A DNA stretch of 47,311 nucleotides from Candidatus Melainabacteria bacterium (GTDB lineage: Bacteria > Cyanobacteriota > Vampirovibrionia > Obscuribacterales > Obscuribacteraceae). This document shows, in pieces, positions 19,885 to 28,826 of this stretch. Position 1 is the first letter of the stretch, and each line of letters opens with the position of its first letter. The position numbers were made by a program, and so were the translations under genes. Where the stretch lies: contig DTSE01000524.1 in the NCBI GenBank assembly GCA_012965515.1, positions 1 through 47,311 of the forward strand, given 5' to 3'. The notes under the pieces were generated by a model, which was not told where the DNA came from, did no database searches, and was given only the letters and a program-made list of their open reading frames with translations.

Positions 19885-21180
19885 ATGGTTCAGATAGCTT
19901 CAACCGAAAGCAAATCGCGAATTACCTCCCACGAAGTAATCGGTTCTTCCAAACCGGCCCGCGATCGCAACGTGTTGCTGCTTTCATCTGTCCCACCTAG
20001 CTCCAAATATACCGGCGCTCTGATGCTGCATTCGATGTGCCGAGCACTGCCTGCCGACAAACTATCATGTTTTGCGGTTTTGACGCCCGGCCTCGATTCA
20101 GAGATTCACCCCGAATGGAAAGAGATTCCATACATGCATCGGCAAAAGCCGAGCGAATCTCAGCTGCGTCACTTACCATTACACCTGGGTGTCATCGAAT
20201 CGTTCATAAAAGAACAAGCCACTGCGAAATTTGCCACAGAGAAGATCGCAAAAGAACTCATTTCGTTTGCCGAAAGCACTGGTGCCGAGACAATCTGGTG
20301 CACGCTCGAAGGACAGACGATGATACGGCTGGCATTGGCTTTGCAAAAACGCTTGGCACTACCAATGGTGGCGCAAGTTTGGGATCCGCCGGGTTGGTGG
20401 CTTAGAGACAACAATGTAGACAAGTTTTCCAGGAAGAAAGTTCTATCAGATTTTGCTGAAGTCCTCTCTAATTCGAAAACCACAACGGCTGCCGCCTCAT
20501 GGGCAATGGCAGAACAATACACAAAGGACTACGGCTGCAATGCGATTCCAGTCATTCCTGGACTGCCACAAAATTGGGCTTATCAACCATGCACAGGGCT
20601 AAACGATTCCACAACGTTGACGATTGGATTTGCCGGGCAATTGTATTCCAGCGAGGAGTGGAACTGCCTTATGCAAGCGCTCGAGTCAACGGGCTGGATG
20701 ATCGAAGGGCGGCACGTCGAAGTTAGAGCGCTTGGTCGTATCTTTGGCATTAATGCCACCGGCGAAAGAAACATCCGCTTTTACGGCTGGAGATCGCAGC
20801 AAGAAACCATTGAGATACTTTCTGGCTGCGATGTTCTGTATTGCCCTTATTGGTTTTCACCGAGGTTCGAAACCGAATCTCGCTTGAGCTTTCCTTCAAA
20901 ACTTACCAGTTACCTTGCCGCAGGCAGGCCGGTACTTTTCCACGGTCCGACATACGCATCTCCTTCGCGCTTTTTGCAGGATAACAATGCCGCCTTGCAG
21001 TGCAACAACCTGGATCAAAAATCCGTTATCGAAGCACTGAAAACATTTGTAAGTGATGCATCTCTTTATCGAGATCTTGCCGCCAACGGTGCAGCAGCAT
21101 TCCATAGACACCTCACCGAGGAGCGGACTCAGGCACAGTTTTTGAAAGCAATAGGATATGAAAATGCCCAGCGAGCTTAA
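19885..21180 (+). CDS. GT-B fold glycosyltransferase, family 4-like (paralogue 1)
   Basis: A 431-residue putative glycosyltransferase. The N-terminal half has VLLLSSVPPSSKYTGALML and the striking block MVAQVWDPPGWWLRDNNVD. The C-terminal half has LTIGFAGQLYSSEEW, VRALGRIFG, FYGWRSQQETIEILSGCDVL, then SFPSKLTSYLAAGRPVLFHGP, where a GT4 enzyme binds the nucleotide. It is clearly paralogous along its whole length to the next gene and, over its C-terminal half, to the gene at 25632. No Shine-Dalgarno is evident before ATG 19885. Sugar and linkage unknown. Confidence 0.82.
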   Translation: MVQIASTESKSRITSHEVIGSSKPARDRNVLLLSSVPPSSKYTGALMLHSMCRALPADKLSCFAVLTPGLDSEIHPEWKEIPYMHRQKPSESQLRHLPLHLGVIESFIKEQATAKFATEKIAKELISFAESTGAETIWCTLEGQTMIRLALALQKRLALPMVAQVWDPPGWWLRDNNVDKFSRKKVLSDFAEVLSNSKTTTAAASWAMAEQYTKDYGCNAIPVIPGLPQNWAYQPCTGLNDSTTLTIGFAGQLYSSEEWNCLMQALESTGWMIEGRHVEVRALGRIFGINATGERNIRFYGWRSQQETIEILSGCDVLYCPYWFSPRFETESRLSFPSKLTSYLAAGRPVLFHGPTYASPSRFLQDNNAALQCNNLDQKSVIEALKTFVSDASLYRDLAANGAAAFHRHLTEERTQAQFLKAIGYENAQRA

Positions 21181-22426
21181 AGAGAAAACATTGGACGCGC
21201 CGGAAGTAAAAGGGAAAAGCAAGAAATTTCTTTTGCTGACTGATATTCCGCCTTGCCGAAATTTCACAGCCGGACTGGTTCTCGATCAGTTGTGCTCGTT
21301 CTTGCCGGAAGGCTCCATCAGCTGTTTCACCGTTCTCAACCGAGAACTCGATCCGGAAGTAACTCACAAAGAAATAAATTCTGTGACTGTTTCCAAACCC
21401 AAGGAACACAAGCCGAGACACTTTCCCGGCCGGCTAGGCGCTCTGGAAAGTTTTCTAGCAGAAAAGTACACAGACAAAGTTACTGTCAGCAGAATTGCCA
21501 GACAAGCTGCGGAATTTGGCAAAAAATCAGGAGCCGATGCCGTCTGGTGCGTGGTGCAGGGGCAAACAATGATCAGGCTTGCCAATCAGGTTGCGGACCT
21601 CATGAATGTTCCTCTATTGACGCAAGTCTGGGACCCACCGACTTGGTGGCTGCGCGCGAATAAAGTAGATAGTTGGTCGCAGAAGCTCATTCTTGCGGAT
21701 TTTGCATCTGCAATGAGCAAGTCTCAGCGATTGGCCGCAGCTTCATGGGCGATGGCAGAAAATTACGAGCGCCTCTACGGTTGCCGCGCCATTCCCGTCA
21801 TCCCTAGTCTTGATGCGGCTCTTGCAAAAGCCCCTGCAACAAAAATGAACAGGGACGACGAGCTGACCATAGGCATGGCAGGTCAATTGTATTCTGCCGC
21901 CGAATGGGAAAATCTGTTACTCACTTTCAAGCATGCCAACTGGAAAATCGGCAATCGCCATGTAAAAGTGAAGGTGCTTGGCCGCAACCTTTCACTTAGC
22001 TCGAATACGCCCATGAATGTCGAATACTTGGGTTGGAGGAACCAGGCGGAAACAATCGAGGTTCTCTCACAACTCGATGTACTTTACTGCGCGTATTGGT
22101 TCGACCCTGTCTTCAAAGAAGAAGCGAGCCTGAGCTTTCCGTCAAAGTTGACAACGTATCTGGCGGCGGGACGGCCGGTCTTCTTTCATGGACCAGAATA
22201 CGCGTCACCAGCGAAGTTTTTGAAGCAGCATAATGCTGGTGCGCTTTGCCATGATTTAGCTCGATCCAGTATCTACAACGAATTGGAAAAACTGGCATCC
22301 AATCCGGATCTTTACAAACAATTAGCCGAGAATGGTTCGAAAGCATTCCACGAACATCTGACCTTGAGCACTATGCGAAAAAACTTCGCGGAGTTTCTTT
22401 CTTTGCGCAGCGAAGATTTGAAGTAA
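21164..22426 (+). CDS. GT-B fold glycosyltransferase, family 4-like (paralogue 2)
   Basis: Tandem paralogue of the preceding gene with the same architecture: LLLTDIPPCRNFTAGLVLD, LTQVWDPPTWWLRANKVDSW, LTIGMAGQLYSAAEW, VKVLGRNLS, YLGWRNQAETIEVLSQLDVL and SFPSKLTTYLAAGRPVFFHGP. It overlaps the preceding gene by 17 bases. Two in-frame ATGs exist (21158 and 21164); the AGGA at 21153 is seven bases before 21164 and directly abuts 21158, so I choose 21164 (420 residues). The two enzymes probably add related sugars in successive steps, having diverged after a duplication. Confidence 0.82.
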   Translation: MPSELKEKTLDAPEVKGKSKKFLLLTDIPPCRNFTAGLVLDQLCSFLPEGSISCFTVLNRELDPEVTHKEINSVTVSKPKEHKPRHFPGRLGALESFLAEKYTDKVTVSRIARQAAEFGKKSGADAVWCVVQGQTMIRLANQVADLMNVPLLTQVWDPPTWWLRANKVDSWSQKLILADFASAMSKSQRLAAASWAMAENYERLYGCRAIPVIPSLDAALAKAPATKMNRDDELTIGMAGQLYSAAEWENLLLTFKHANWKIGNRHVKVKVLGRNLSLSSNTPMNVEYLGWRNQAETIEVLSQLDVLYCAYWFDPVFKEEASLSFPSKLTTYLAAGRPVFFHGPEYASPAKFLKQHNAGALCHDLARSSIYNELEKLASNPDLYKQLAENGSKAFHEHLTLSTMRKNFAEFLSLRSEDLK

Positions 22427-22429
22427 AGC

Positions 22430-23686
22430 ATGACACAAAGCAGTATTTTACAAGTCGGCTCCACAGATGAAGAAGGAGCAAGATTCAACGGACAGGATCT
22501 CCATAAACAGCTGAAAGCACGCGGTTATCAATCGCATCATCTGGTCTGGTTAAAGACGGGAAATGACCCCGACACCACGCAGATTCAGACAGAAAAGTCG
22601 GCACGACTGCAACAGAAAATTCGCAGGATTGAATACAACAGCAACCTTCAGTCGCTGTTGTATCCGTTTGTCCTGGACTTTCCAATGCGACGACAGTTCC
22701 AGCAGGCAGATTTAGTTCACTACCATCTCATTCACACGGGATATTTCTCGCTCGGCGCATTGCCAATGCTTACGAGAATGAAGCCCAGTGTGTGGACACT
22801 GCACGACCCGTGGGCAATGACAGGACACTGCGTGCACCCGTTTGCATGCGAACGCTGGAAAATCGGCTGTGGTGCGTGCCCGGACTTGAATATTCTGTTT
22901 CCGCTCCAAAAAGACAACACAGCATTTCTCTGGAAAGTGAAAAAGCATCTTTACCAAGCTTCTCGGATCGATATCGTCCTGGCTTCGAAGTGGATGATGA
23001 AGATGGCGGAAGAAAGTCCTCTCATGTCGAACTTTCGCCTTCATCACATTCCATTTGGAATCGATACTACGATTTTCTGTCCCGGCGACACCGAGGCCTG
23101 CAAGGAAAAGCTTGGCATTCCAAAAGGCAATGTAGTGGTGGGATTACGCGCAAATGCAAATGACTTCAAAGGACTCGATTACATCCAAAAGGCATTTGAT
23201 CACCTAGATATCGACATCCCGATCACCATTCTTGCTTACAACCAAAAAGGGCACTTCGACAAATTCTTAGGGCGCTATCAAATCATCGAAGTCGGATGGC
23301 TCAAAGAAACCAGCATCTTTGTCGAAACTCTGCGCGCGTGCGACCTATTTCTTATGCCATCTACCGCCGAATCCTTCGGCATGATGGCGATTGAGTCTAT
23401 GGCGTGTGGAAAACCATCAATCGTCTTCGAGGGAACGGCCCTACCGGAGGTGACCTTCGCCCCTAATGGCGCTTTAGCTGTCGCGCCAAGAGTTGATGAA
23501 CTGGTTTCAGCAATGAAGCATCTTCTGGTGGATGCAAGAGCTCGTCAGGCATTAGGTGCTGAAGCAAGAAACATCGCCGTGCAAAACTACGACTTTTCGC
23601 TTCATGTAGATCGAATGGAAAGATTGTACGAGAAGGCGCTGAACGATTCCGGAAAAGTAAAATCTGCAGCCCAAAAGCCGGTGTAG
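22430..23686 (+). CDS. Glycosyltransferase family 4 (WcaC-like)
   Basis: Retaining GT-B glycosyltransferase of 418 residues. It opens ILQVGSTDEEGARFNGQDLH. The acceptor region carries the cysteine-rich signature TLHDPWAMTGHCVHPFAC followed by GCGACPDL, seen in colanic-acid-type GT4 enzymes. The donor site is HHIPFGIDTTIFCPGD, then LMPSTAESFGMMAIESMACG, which holds the E-x7-E pair, and GTALPEVTFAPNGALAV. It follows the previous gene by three bases. Its paralogue at 26218 is similar over the whole length. Substrate unknown. Confidence 0.9.
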   Translation: MTQSSILQVGSTDEEGARFNGQDLHKQLKARGYQSHHLVWLKTGNDPDTTQIQTEKSARLQQKIRRIEYNSNLQSLLYPFVLDFPMRRQFQQADLVHYHLIHTGYFSLGALPMLTRMKPSVWTLHDPWAMTGHCVHPFACERWKIGCGACPDLNILFPLQKDNTAFLWKVKKHLYQASRIDIVLASKWMMKMAEESPLMSNFRLHHIPFGIDTTIFCPGDTEACKEKLGIPKGNVVVGLRANANDFKGLDYIQKAFDHLDIDIPITILAYNQKGHFDKFLGRYQIIEVGWLKETSIFVETLRACDLFLMPSTAESFGMMAIESMACGKPSIVFEGTALPEVTFAPNGALAVAPRVDELVSAMKHLLVDARARQALGAEARNIAVQNYDFSLHVDRMERLYEKALNDSGKVKSAAQKPV

Positions 23687-23810
23687 GCAAACGCAGCCAG
23701 GCGCCCAATTCGATTAAGAAATTCCAAGAAAGCTCGAATCGCTTACCGTTCAAAGAAAACAGCCGCCCTGTCAGCGGCGCTGCAAAATCATAGATTAGCC
23801 GAACGGCGCG

Positions 23811-23838
23811 GCGACAATAGCTTAGTTGGCTCTATAAT
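23811..23838 (+). promoter_or_regulatory. Putative sigma70-type promoter
   Basis: GCGACA at 23811-23816 and a perfect TATAAT at 23833-23838 with a 16-base spacer, about 55 bases upstream of the methyltransferase start at 23895, in a 208-base gap. This suggests the methyltransferase run is also transcribed on its own. Upstream at about 23761-23783, GCCGC and GCGGC could pair around a seven-base loop; there is no T-run, so I do not call a terminator. Confidence 0.45.
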
Positions 23839-23894
23839 GCCGATCGCTTATAACCAGCCAGCCACGCCATTCAGCCGGCAAGAGTGAGGATAAA

Positions 23895-24623
23895 ATGACC
23901 GTCGCAACTATGCTTGAAACCGTTCGATATCCGGATAGTTTCTTGGGGTTGAGTGAACTGGGAAAAAAACCGACCCCATACAAACCAACCTATGCGTTCT
24001 CCGGCAGCCATATCAACGACAACCACAAGTATTATTCCAATTGCCCAACCGGTCATAAAGGAATCAACGTTTGTATTGATATCGGCATTGAAGGCTATCT
24101 TCAGCAAGGTGATGCTCAAAAGCTCTACGAGCTCGCTTACTTCACCACCGATGACATTCTCGAACTGGGCACGTATTGCGGGCTTTCAACAAGCATCATC
24201 GCACAAGCAATCTTTGATTCTAAAAAAGAAATCTTGTTTGAAACCGTAGACATCGACAAGGATGCCAACGCCAAGGCGCAGAAAAATGTTGCTTCCAAAA
24301 CAGGCAGAGCGCCGGTGAAATTCAACATTCTAGACGCCACGGAATTCATGGACAAAGCCATTGCGCAAGGCAAATCGTACGGCTTCGTTTTCATCGATCA
24401 CTGGCATGGGTACGAAGCTACATACGAAGCGGCGATGAGAGCGAAACGACTTTTGAAGAGCGGCGGTTTTTGCCTATTTCACGATTACAACGACCCGGCC
24501 AACACTGATCCCGAGCATGTTTATGGAGTCTACAAAGGCGCGAACGACGCCCTTTTGTGCGACCCGAATTTCGAATTCTATGGTTTGTTCGGATGCACTG
24601 CTCTTTTCAGAAAAACCGTTTGA
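23895..24623 (+). CDS. Class I SAM-dependent methyltransferase (Methyltransf_24-like)
   Basis: A 242-residue methyltransferase. The SAM site is DILELGTYCGLSTSIIAQA, the second acidic strand is FETVDIDKDANAKAQKNV, then FNILDATEFM and GFVFIDHWHGYEATYEAAMRA. The IDHWHGYE block is the metal-binding-like segment of O-methyltransferases of the CmcI/Methyltransf_24 type. It starts at ATG 23895 with GAGGA a few bases upstream. It is probably a sugar O-methyltransferase, since it is enclosed by glycosyltransferases. Followed after six bases by a second methyltransferase. Confidence 0.85.
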   Translation: MTVATMLETVRYPDSFLGLSELGKKPTPYKPTYAFSGSHINDNHKYYSNCPTGHKGINVCIDIGIEGYLQQGDAQKLYELAYFTTDDILELGTYCGLSTSIIAQAIFDSKKEILFETVDIDKDANAKAQKNVASKTGRAPVKFNILDATEFMDKAIAQGKSYGFVFIDHWHGYEATYEAAMRAKRLLKSGGFCLFHDYNDPANTDPEHVYGVYKGANDALLCDPNFEFYGLFGCTALFRKTV

Positions 24624-24629
24624 TTATCA

Positions 24630-25622
24630 ATGAGCACCACTTATTTCCAGCAGTATTTTTCTGAGCCGCTTGTCGATCTTGCGTGCGAAGCGCCCCGTTA
24701 TGCCTCCGTTTACTCACCACAACCGGAGGTCGGGTTGCCGCGCTTTGGCGTCTCGGCGGAATTTCTCGAAAAGAGCGAATCGTATTTTCAGAAGTATCAG
24801 CAATACGACTATATTTTTGGATTGATTGAGCGAGAGTTGAAAGCCTTCGGCATTTCGCCGCAGGGGACCGCAATCGACTTTGGCTGCGGTTTTGGCAACA
24901 CGGTGATTCCGATATTGGAACACTTCCCATCATTGAGGATGATTTGTGTAGACATCAGTCCGGATCTTCTGACCATTCTCAATCGCGAAGCCGAGAAGCG
25001 GCAGTTGAAAGAACGCTGCCTGGCTGTCGCCATGGACGCTCAGCGCGACTACTTCGGGGAGTCGTTTGCAGACATAGTATTTGGTGGCGCGGTACTGCAT
25101 CACATGGTCAAACCGGAAAAGGTCATCGAAACCACGCTCAAGGTTCTAAAACCGGGCGGACACGCCGTTTTTCTTGAACCCTTCGAAAACGGGCATGCCA
25201 TTTTGAGACTGGCGTACGAGGAAATTCTAGAAAAAGCCCGCCTGCAAAAGGTGGCGGGTCCAGCATTCGAATTTCTTCGAGGACTGGTTCTCGATATTGC
25301 CGTACGAACGAAAAGAGCGCAATATCCTGGGTTTGAAAAAAAATGGGAAACATTGGACGACAAATGGATGTTCACCAAAACCTATTTTGAAAAAATTGCC
25401 AGGAATGCTGGCGCCAAAGGCGTTCAATTCAGACCGCTGCACGAAACCGCAGAATGCTTCACCAAGCAGACAACAATGGCGCTCAGCCAATATGGCGGTT
25501 TTAAATGTCCGGATGCACTACCGAACTGGGCATGGGAAATCATCGGGCGATACGACCATTTCTTCTCTGAGGAGATGAAACAAGATCTCCTCATTGAAGG
25601 CTCTATTGTTTTTACAAAATGA
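24630..25622 (+). CDS. Class I SAM-dependent methyltransferase (Methyltransf_11-like)
   Basis: A 330-residue methyltransferase with SAM loop AIDFGCGFGNTVIPILEHFP, second strand ICVDISPDLLTILNREAEK, AMDAQRDYF and the post-core GGAVLHHMVKPEKVIETTLKVLKPGG. A C-terminal region of about 120 residues, after the core, contains many aromatic residues and probably holds the substrate. Sugar, lipid or small molecule substrate cannot be told from sequence. It lies between the 23895 methyltransferase (six bases) and the half glycosyltransferase (nine bases), within one transcription unit. Confidence 0.87.
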   Translation: MSTTYFQQYFSEPLVDLACEAPRYASVYSPQPEVGLPRFGVSAEFLEKSESYFQKYQQYDYIFGLIERELKAFGISPQGTAIDFGCGFGNTVIPILEHFPSLRMICVDISPDLLTILNREAEKRQLKERCLAVAMDAQRDYFGESFADIVFGGAVLHHMVKPEKVIETTLKVLKPGGHAVFLEPFENGHAILRLAYEEILEKARLQKVAGPAFEFLRGLVLDIAVRTKRAQYPGFEKKWETLDDKWMFTKTYFEKIARNAGAKGVQFRPLHETAECFTKQTTMALSQYGGFKCPDALPNWAWEIIGRYDHFFSEEMKQDLLIEGSIVFTK

Positions 25623-25631
25623 GCTTTGCCA

Positions 25632-26225
25632 ATGCCTGAGCCTATTACAAACAACGAAACGAACACGATAACAATTGCTGCCGCGAACACAGGCAAGGAC
25701 AATTGGGAATGGAAGTGCTTGCTTTCTACATTCGACAAGGTCAATTGGCAAATTCGCAATCGTCGACTGACACTGCTGATTTTCGGAGAAGAGTTCGGAT
25801 TCGATCGCAACGCTTCTATTGATGCTCGATTTGTCGGAATGTCTTCTCGTGAAAAGACAGAAGAGATACTGTCTGCAGCCGACATCATGTATTGCTCTCA
25901 AAGTTTTGAGCCTAAGTTTGCCGAACGTACTCGCTCACATTGGCCGCCTGAATTGGCGCTGTTTCTCAAGAGCGGTCGCCCCACTGTTTATCACGGTCCC
26001 TCTTATGCCGCCCCTGTTCAGTTTCTAAAACAACATCATGCTGCAGTTTTGTGCCATTCGTGTGAACCGGTCAGTGTAGAGCTCTACAACTGCTTCGATC
26101 GGCTCCTTTTCGATGCTGACTTCTACAGGGAAACTGCTGAGCATGGGCGGCAAGCCGCGCAACAAGAGCTTATCACTTCCATTTCTGATGAACATCTCAA
26201 ACACTGCGTCAAAGCAAATGACTAA
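25632..26225 (+). CDS. Half glycosyltransferase: GT-B C-terminal domain only
   Basis: These 197 residues align with the C-terminal half of the enzymes at 19885 and 21164. WEWKCLLSTFDKVNWQIRNRRL corresponds to the segment after their GQLYS motif; SREKTEEILSAADIMYCSQSF and LFLKSGRPTVYHGPSYAAPV follow in register. The N-terminal acceptor domain is absent and the usual FPSKL has become WPPEL, so part of the donor site is changed. A TTG at 25626 is an alternative start; I use the ATG at 25632. The frame is intact and overlaps the next gene by eight bases, so it is probably translated. It may be a decayed relic or a subunit that partners a full enzyme. Confidence 0.75.
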   Translation: MPEPITNNETNTITIAAANTGKDNWEWKCLLSTFDKVNWQIRNRRLTLLIFGEEFGFDRNASIDARFVGMSSREKTEEILSAADIMYCSQSFEPKFAERTRSHWPPELALFLKSGRPTVYHGPSYAAPVQFLKQHHAAVLCHSCEPVSVELYNCFDRLLFDADFYRETAEHGRQAAQQELITSISDEHLKHCVKAND

Positions 26226-27462
26226 GTTGCGTACGCTACAAATAGGCAATGTCGATGTCATCGGCAGCCGCTTCAACGGGCAGGAACTACACTCGGCGCT
26301 CTGCGCGGAAGGCTTCGATTCGCATCACCTTGTCTGGAGGAAGATGGGCAGTGACGCGAAAACAACCGAAATCGACTATCCGTTTAAAACACCGATGAAC
26401 AATGCGTTAAAGAAGTTGGAAAGTGATCTGTCAATTCAGTCAATTCTTCATCCGGCTCCTTTCGCTATCGCGCTGAACGAGCACTTTAGAGCGGCGGATC
26501 TTGTCCATTACCATCTTCTGCACACCGGCTGGTTCAGTCTTTTGGGCTTACCACTTCTTACTAAAAACAAGCCGAGCATTATGACACTGCACGATCCGTG
26601 GAGTATGACCGGTCATTGCTCTTATCCGCGCTCGTGCGACCGCTGGATGACTGGTTGCGGCGATTGTCCGGATTTGGAAGTTATTCAATTAATGAAGAAA
26701 GACAATACGCATGGAATGTGGAAAGCCAAAAGAGACGTGTTCGCAAAAGCAAACCTGGAGATAGTCGTCGCCTCTAAATGGATGCTCGAGAAGGTGCAAA
26801 CATCTCCGATTTTTTCTCACTTCAAACATCACTTGATACCGTTCGGCATCGATCTGGAAAAATTTCGTCCAGGCGATTCCGAAGTTGCCAGAAAAAAACT
26901 AGGTATCTATCCTGGAAATACGGTGATTTGTCTGCGAGCGACGGTAAGCCCTTTCAAAGGATTGCCCTACATCTACGAAGCCCTGGAAAAACTGTCGACT
27001 ACGAAACCACTGACAATTTTGACACTTGAAGACAAACAACTCTTCAAAGACTATCTGGGCAAACATCAATTGATTGATCTGGGATGGCTGGAGGATAGCA
27101 ACCTGATTGCCGAAGCTTACAGAGCGGCAGACATTTTTCTCATGCCCTCAACCGCAGAAGCCTTTGGAGTCATGGCGATTGAGGCGATGGCATCAGGCAA
27201 GCCCACAATCGTTTTTGAGGGGACTTCCTTGCCCGAGGTCACATTCGCCCCTAAAGGGGCAATTGCCGTGCCTATGGGGGATAGTGACGCTCTCACAGAA
27301 TCTCTCAGGCGACTTATAGAAAACAAGGAATTACGCAATTCGATAGGCAAAGAAGCCAGACAATTGGCAGAAGCACACTACAACTGGAAAACGCATGTAT
27401 CCAGAATCATTGAGCTCTACGAACAAGTTATGTCTGAAAAAGCAACTAAAGCAAACCGTTAG
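26218..27462 (+). CDS. Glycosyltransferase family 4 (WcaC-like), paralogue of the 22430 gene
   Basis: GT-B enzyme of 414 residues with LRTLQIGNVDVIGSRFNGQEL, TLHDPWSMTGHCSYPRSC, GCGDCPDL, HLIPFGIDLEKFRPGD, LMPSTAEAFGVMAIEAMASG and GTSLPEVTFAPKGAIAV, each block matching the 22430 protein. A longer frame begins at 26113, but alignment with the paralogue and the ATGACTAA overlap with the upstream stop favour ATG 26218. Its stop overlaps the convergent capE-like gene by four bases. The half-GT plus GT4 pair mirrors the full-GT plus GT4 pair upstream, indicating block duplication. Confidence 0.9.
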   Translation: MTKLRTLQIGNVDVIGSRFNGQELHSALCAEGFDSHHLVWRKMGSDAKTTEIDYPFKTPMNNALKKLESDLSIQSILHPAPFAIALNEHFRAADLVHYHLLHTGWFSLLGLPLLTKNKPSIMTLHDPWSMTGHCSYPRSCDRWMTGCGDCPDLEVIQLMKKDNTHGMWKAKRDVFAKANLEIVVASKWMLEKVQTSPIFSHFKHHLIPFGIDLEKFRPGDSEVARKKLGIYPGNTVICLRATVSPFKGLPYIYEALEKLSTTKPLTILTLEDKQLFKDYLGKHQLIDLGWLEDSNLIAEAYRAADIFLMPSTAEAFGVMAIEAMASGKPTIVFEGTSLPEVTFAPKGAIAVPMGDSDALTESLRRLIENKELRNSIGKEARQLAEAHYNWKTHVSRIIELYEQVMSEKATKANR

Positions 27463-28526
27463 CGGCGCACTGCTTCCTTCATGCGCACAGCGATAGCATG
27501 CGGCTTGAGGAGATCGTTCTTCTCCAAAAGCTCTTTAATCTGCTTTTTGTCCATCAAATCCTTTCTTGAGTCATATTCGATGCCGGCAAGGCTGCACGGC
27601 TCGAATTTCTCAGGCTGAAGTTCCGGCAAAATCGGCAGAACGACATAATAGTCGCCACGCTCAACGGTTCGGTAAGACTCTTCGTCAGAGACAAGAGCCT
27701 CGTGCTCTTTCTCGCCAGGTCTGATGCCAATTACTTTCAGCTCGATTCCGCTATCGCCGATCATTACTTCGGCAAGATCTTTGATGTTTGCTGCCGGGCA
27801 TTTCGGTACGTAAATTTCACCAGGCTTTGAGCCTTTCAGACACGCAAAGATGGTGTCAACTGCGTGATCTAGCGGCAATAGAAACCTCGTCATAGTCTCA
27901 GTTGTAATTGTCAGAGGACCACCGCAGGCAATCTGCTCATGGAAAAGTGGAATTACAGAACCACGAGAGGCAAGGACATTTCCGTAGCGAACACAGGAAA
28001 ATCGTGTTTCTGGGCAGTCTAAGTTGGCCCGTCCGTAAATTCTTTCCTGAATGGCTTTTGTCATGCCCATTACATTAACGGGCTTGCATGCTTTATCGGT
28101 AGAAACACCGATAACCGTGTGAACTTTCAGGTTGTTCTCACGAATGGCGCGGGCAATGTTCTCTGCACCAACGATGTTCGTCAGTACAGCCTCATAAGGA
28201 AAGTATTCGCAAGCAGGTACTTGCTTAAGGGCAGCCGCGTTGAAGACAAAGTCTGCATCTCTTATCGCGGTCCGGACCGAGCTGTAATCGCGGATATCAC
28301 CGATGTGAAACTGTAGAACTCGCTGATAGTTGTGATAGAAAAGTTCGTCTGTCGCGACGGCCAATTGTTGAAATTCCAATCGCATGAAGTGCTGCTTCGC
28401 TTCATCACGCGAAACGATCAGGAGTTTTTTGGGCTTACCGCATTCGCCTGCCAGCAATCTCTTTACGAGCAATTTGCCTAAGGAACCGGTTCCGCCAAAA
28501 ACAACCACATTCTTATCGGTCAGCAT
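27459..28526 (-). CDS. capE: UDP-N-acetylglucosamine 4,6-dehydratase/5-epimerase (CapE/WbjB-like)
   Basis: Extended SDR that starts the route from UDP-GlcNAc to UDP-N-acetyl-6-deoxy-L-hexosamines. The cofactor loop is VVVFGGTGSLGKLL, followed by VSRDEAKQ, FHIGDIRDYSSV, NAAALKQVPACEYFPYEAVLTN and GVSTDKACKPVNVMGMTK. In this family the SDR tyrosine of Y-x3-K is replaced by methionine, and here the sequence is MGMTK. RYGNVLASRGSVIPLF and TRFLLPLDHAVD are also typical. The length of 355 fits CapE/WbjB rather than the much longer membrane-bound FlaA1/WbpM type. Partners for the next two steps are at 35729 and 32509. Confidence 0.88.
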   Translation of the reverse strand: MLTDKNVVVFGGTGSLGKLLVKRLLAGECGKPKKLLIVSRDEAKQHFMRLEFQQLAVATDELFYHNYQRVLQFHIGDIRDYSSVRTAIRDADFVFNAAALKQVPACEYFPYEAVLTNIVGAENIARAIRENNLKVHTVIGVSTDKACKPVNVMGMTKAIQERIYGRANLDCPETRFSCVRYGNVLASRGSVIPLFHEQIACGGPLTITTETMTRFLLPLDHAVDTIFACLKGSKPGEIYVPKCPAANIKDLAEVMIGDSGIELKVIGIRPGEKEHEALVSDEESYRTVERGDYYVVLPILPELQPEKFEPCSLAGIEYDSRKDLMDKKQIKELLEKNDLLKPHAIAVRMKEAVRR

Positions 28527-28826
28527 AAAACCTCAGCGGTAGCCCGCTCAGAACATTTCCAACCGGGAGATCATAGCAAAGAAAAGGTAGTCGGTTCTTG
28601 TCTACAAGCCGATCGGACACAAACTGAAAGCTCGCAATTAAGTGACTTGGGAGATGAAGACTGGTTGAAACAATGGAAAAGAACGACTGGGTTACCAAAA
28701 CGGCTGATGAGAAATAGCACAGAATTGACCTACTGAATTAACTTCTAGCTTCAGAGCCGGCGCCTAAGAATTTGTTCACACTGAAGATCACCTCTTTTCG
28801 CTACTTTTACTGCCGAAGAGGGGCCT
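28527..28826. other. Divergent intergenic region
   Basis: Exactly 300 bases between the starts of the capE-like gene (minus) and the YfhO-like gene (plus), so it should hold both promoters. A GAGGGG ribosome site stands just before ATG 28827. I see no convincing -35/-10 pair, RNA gene or conserved ORF. Confidence 0.4.
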
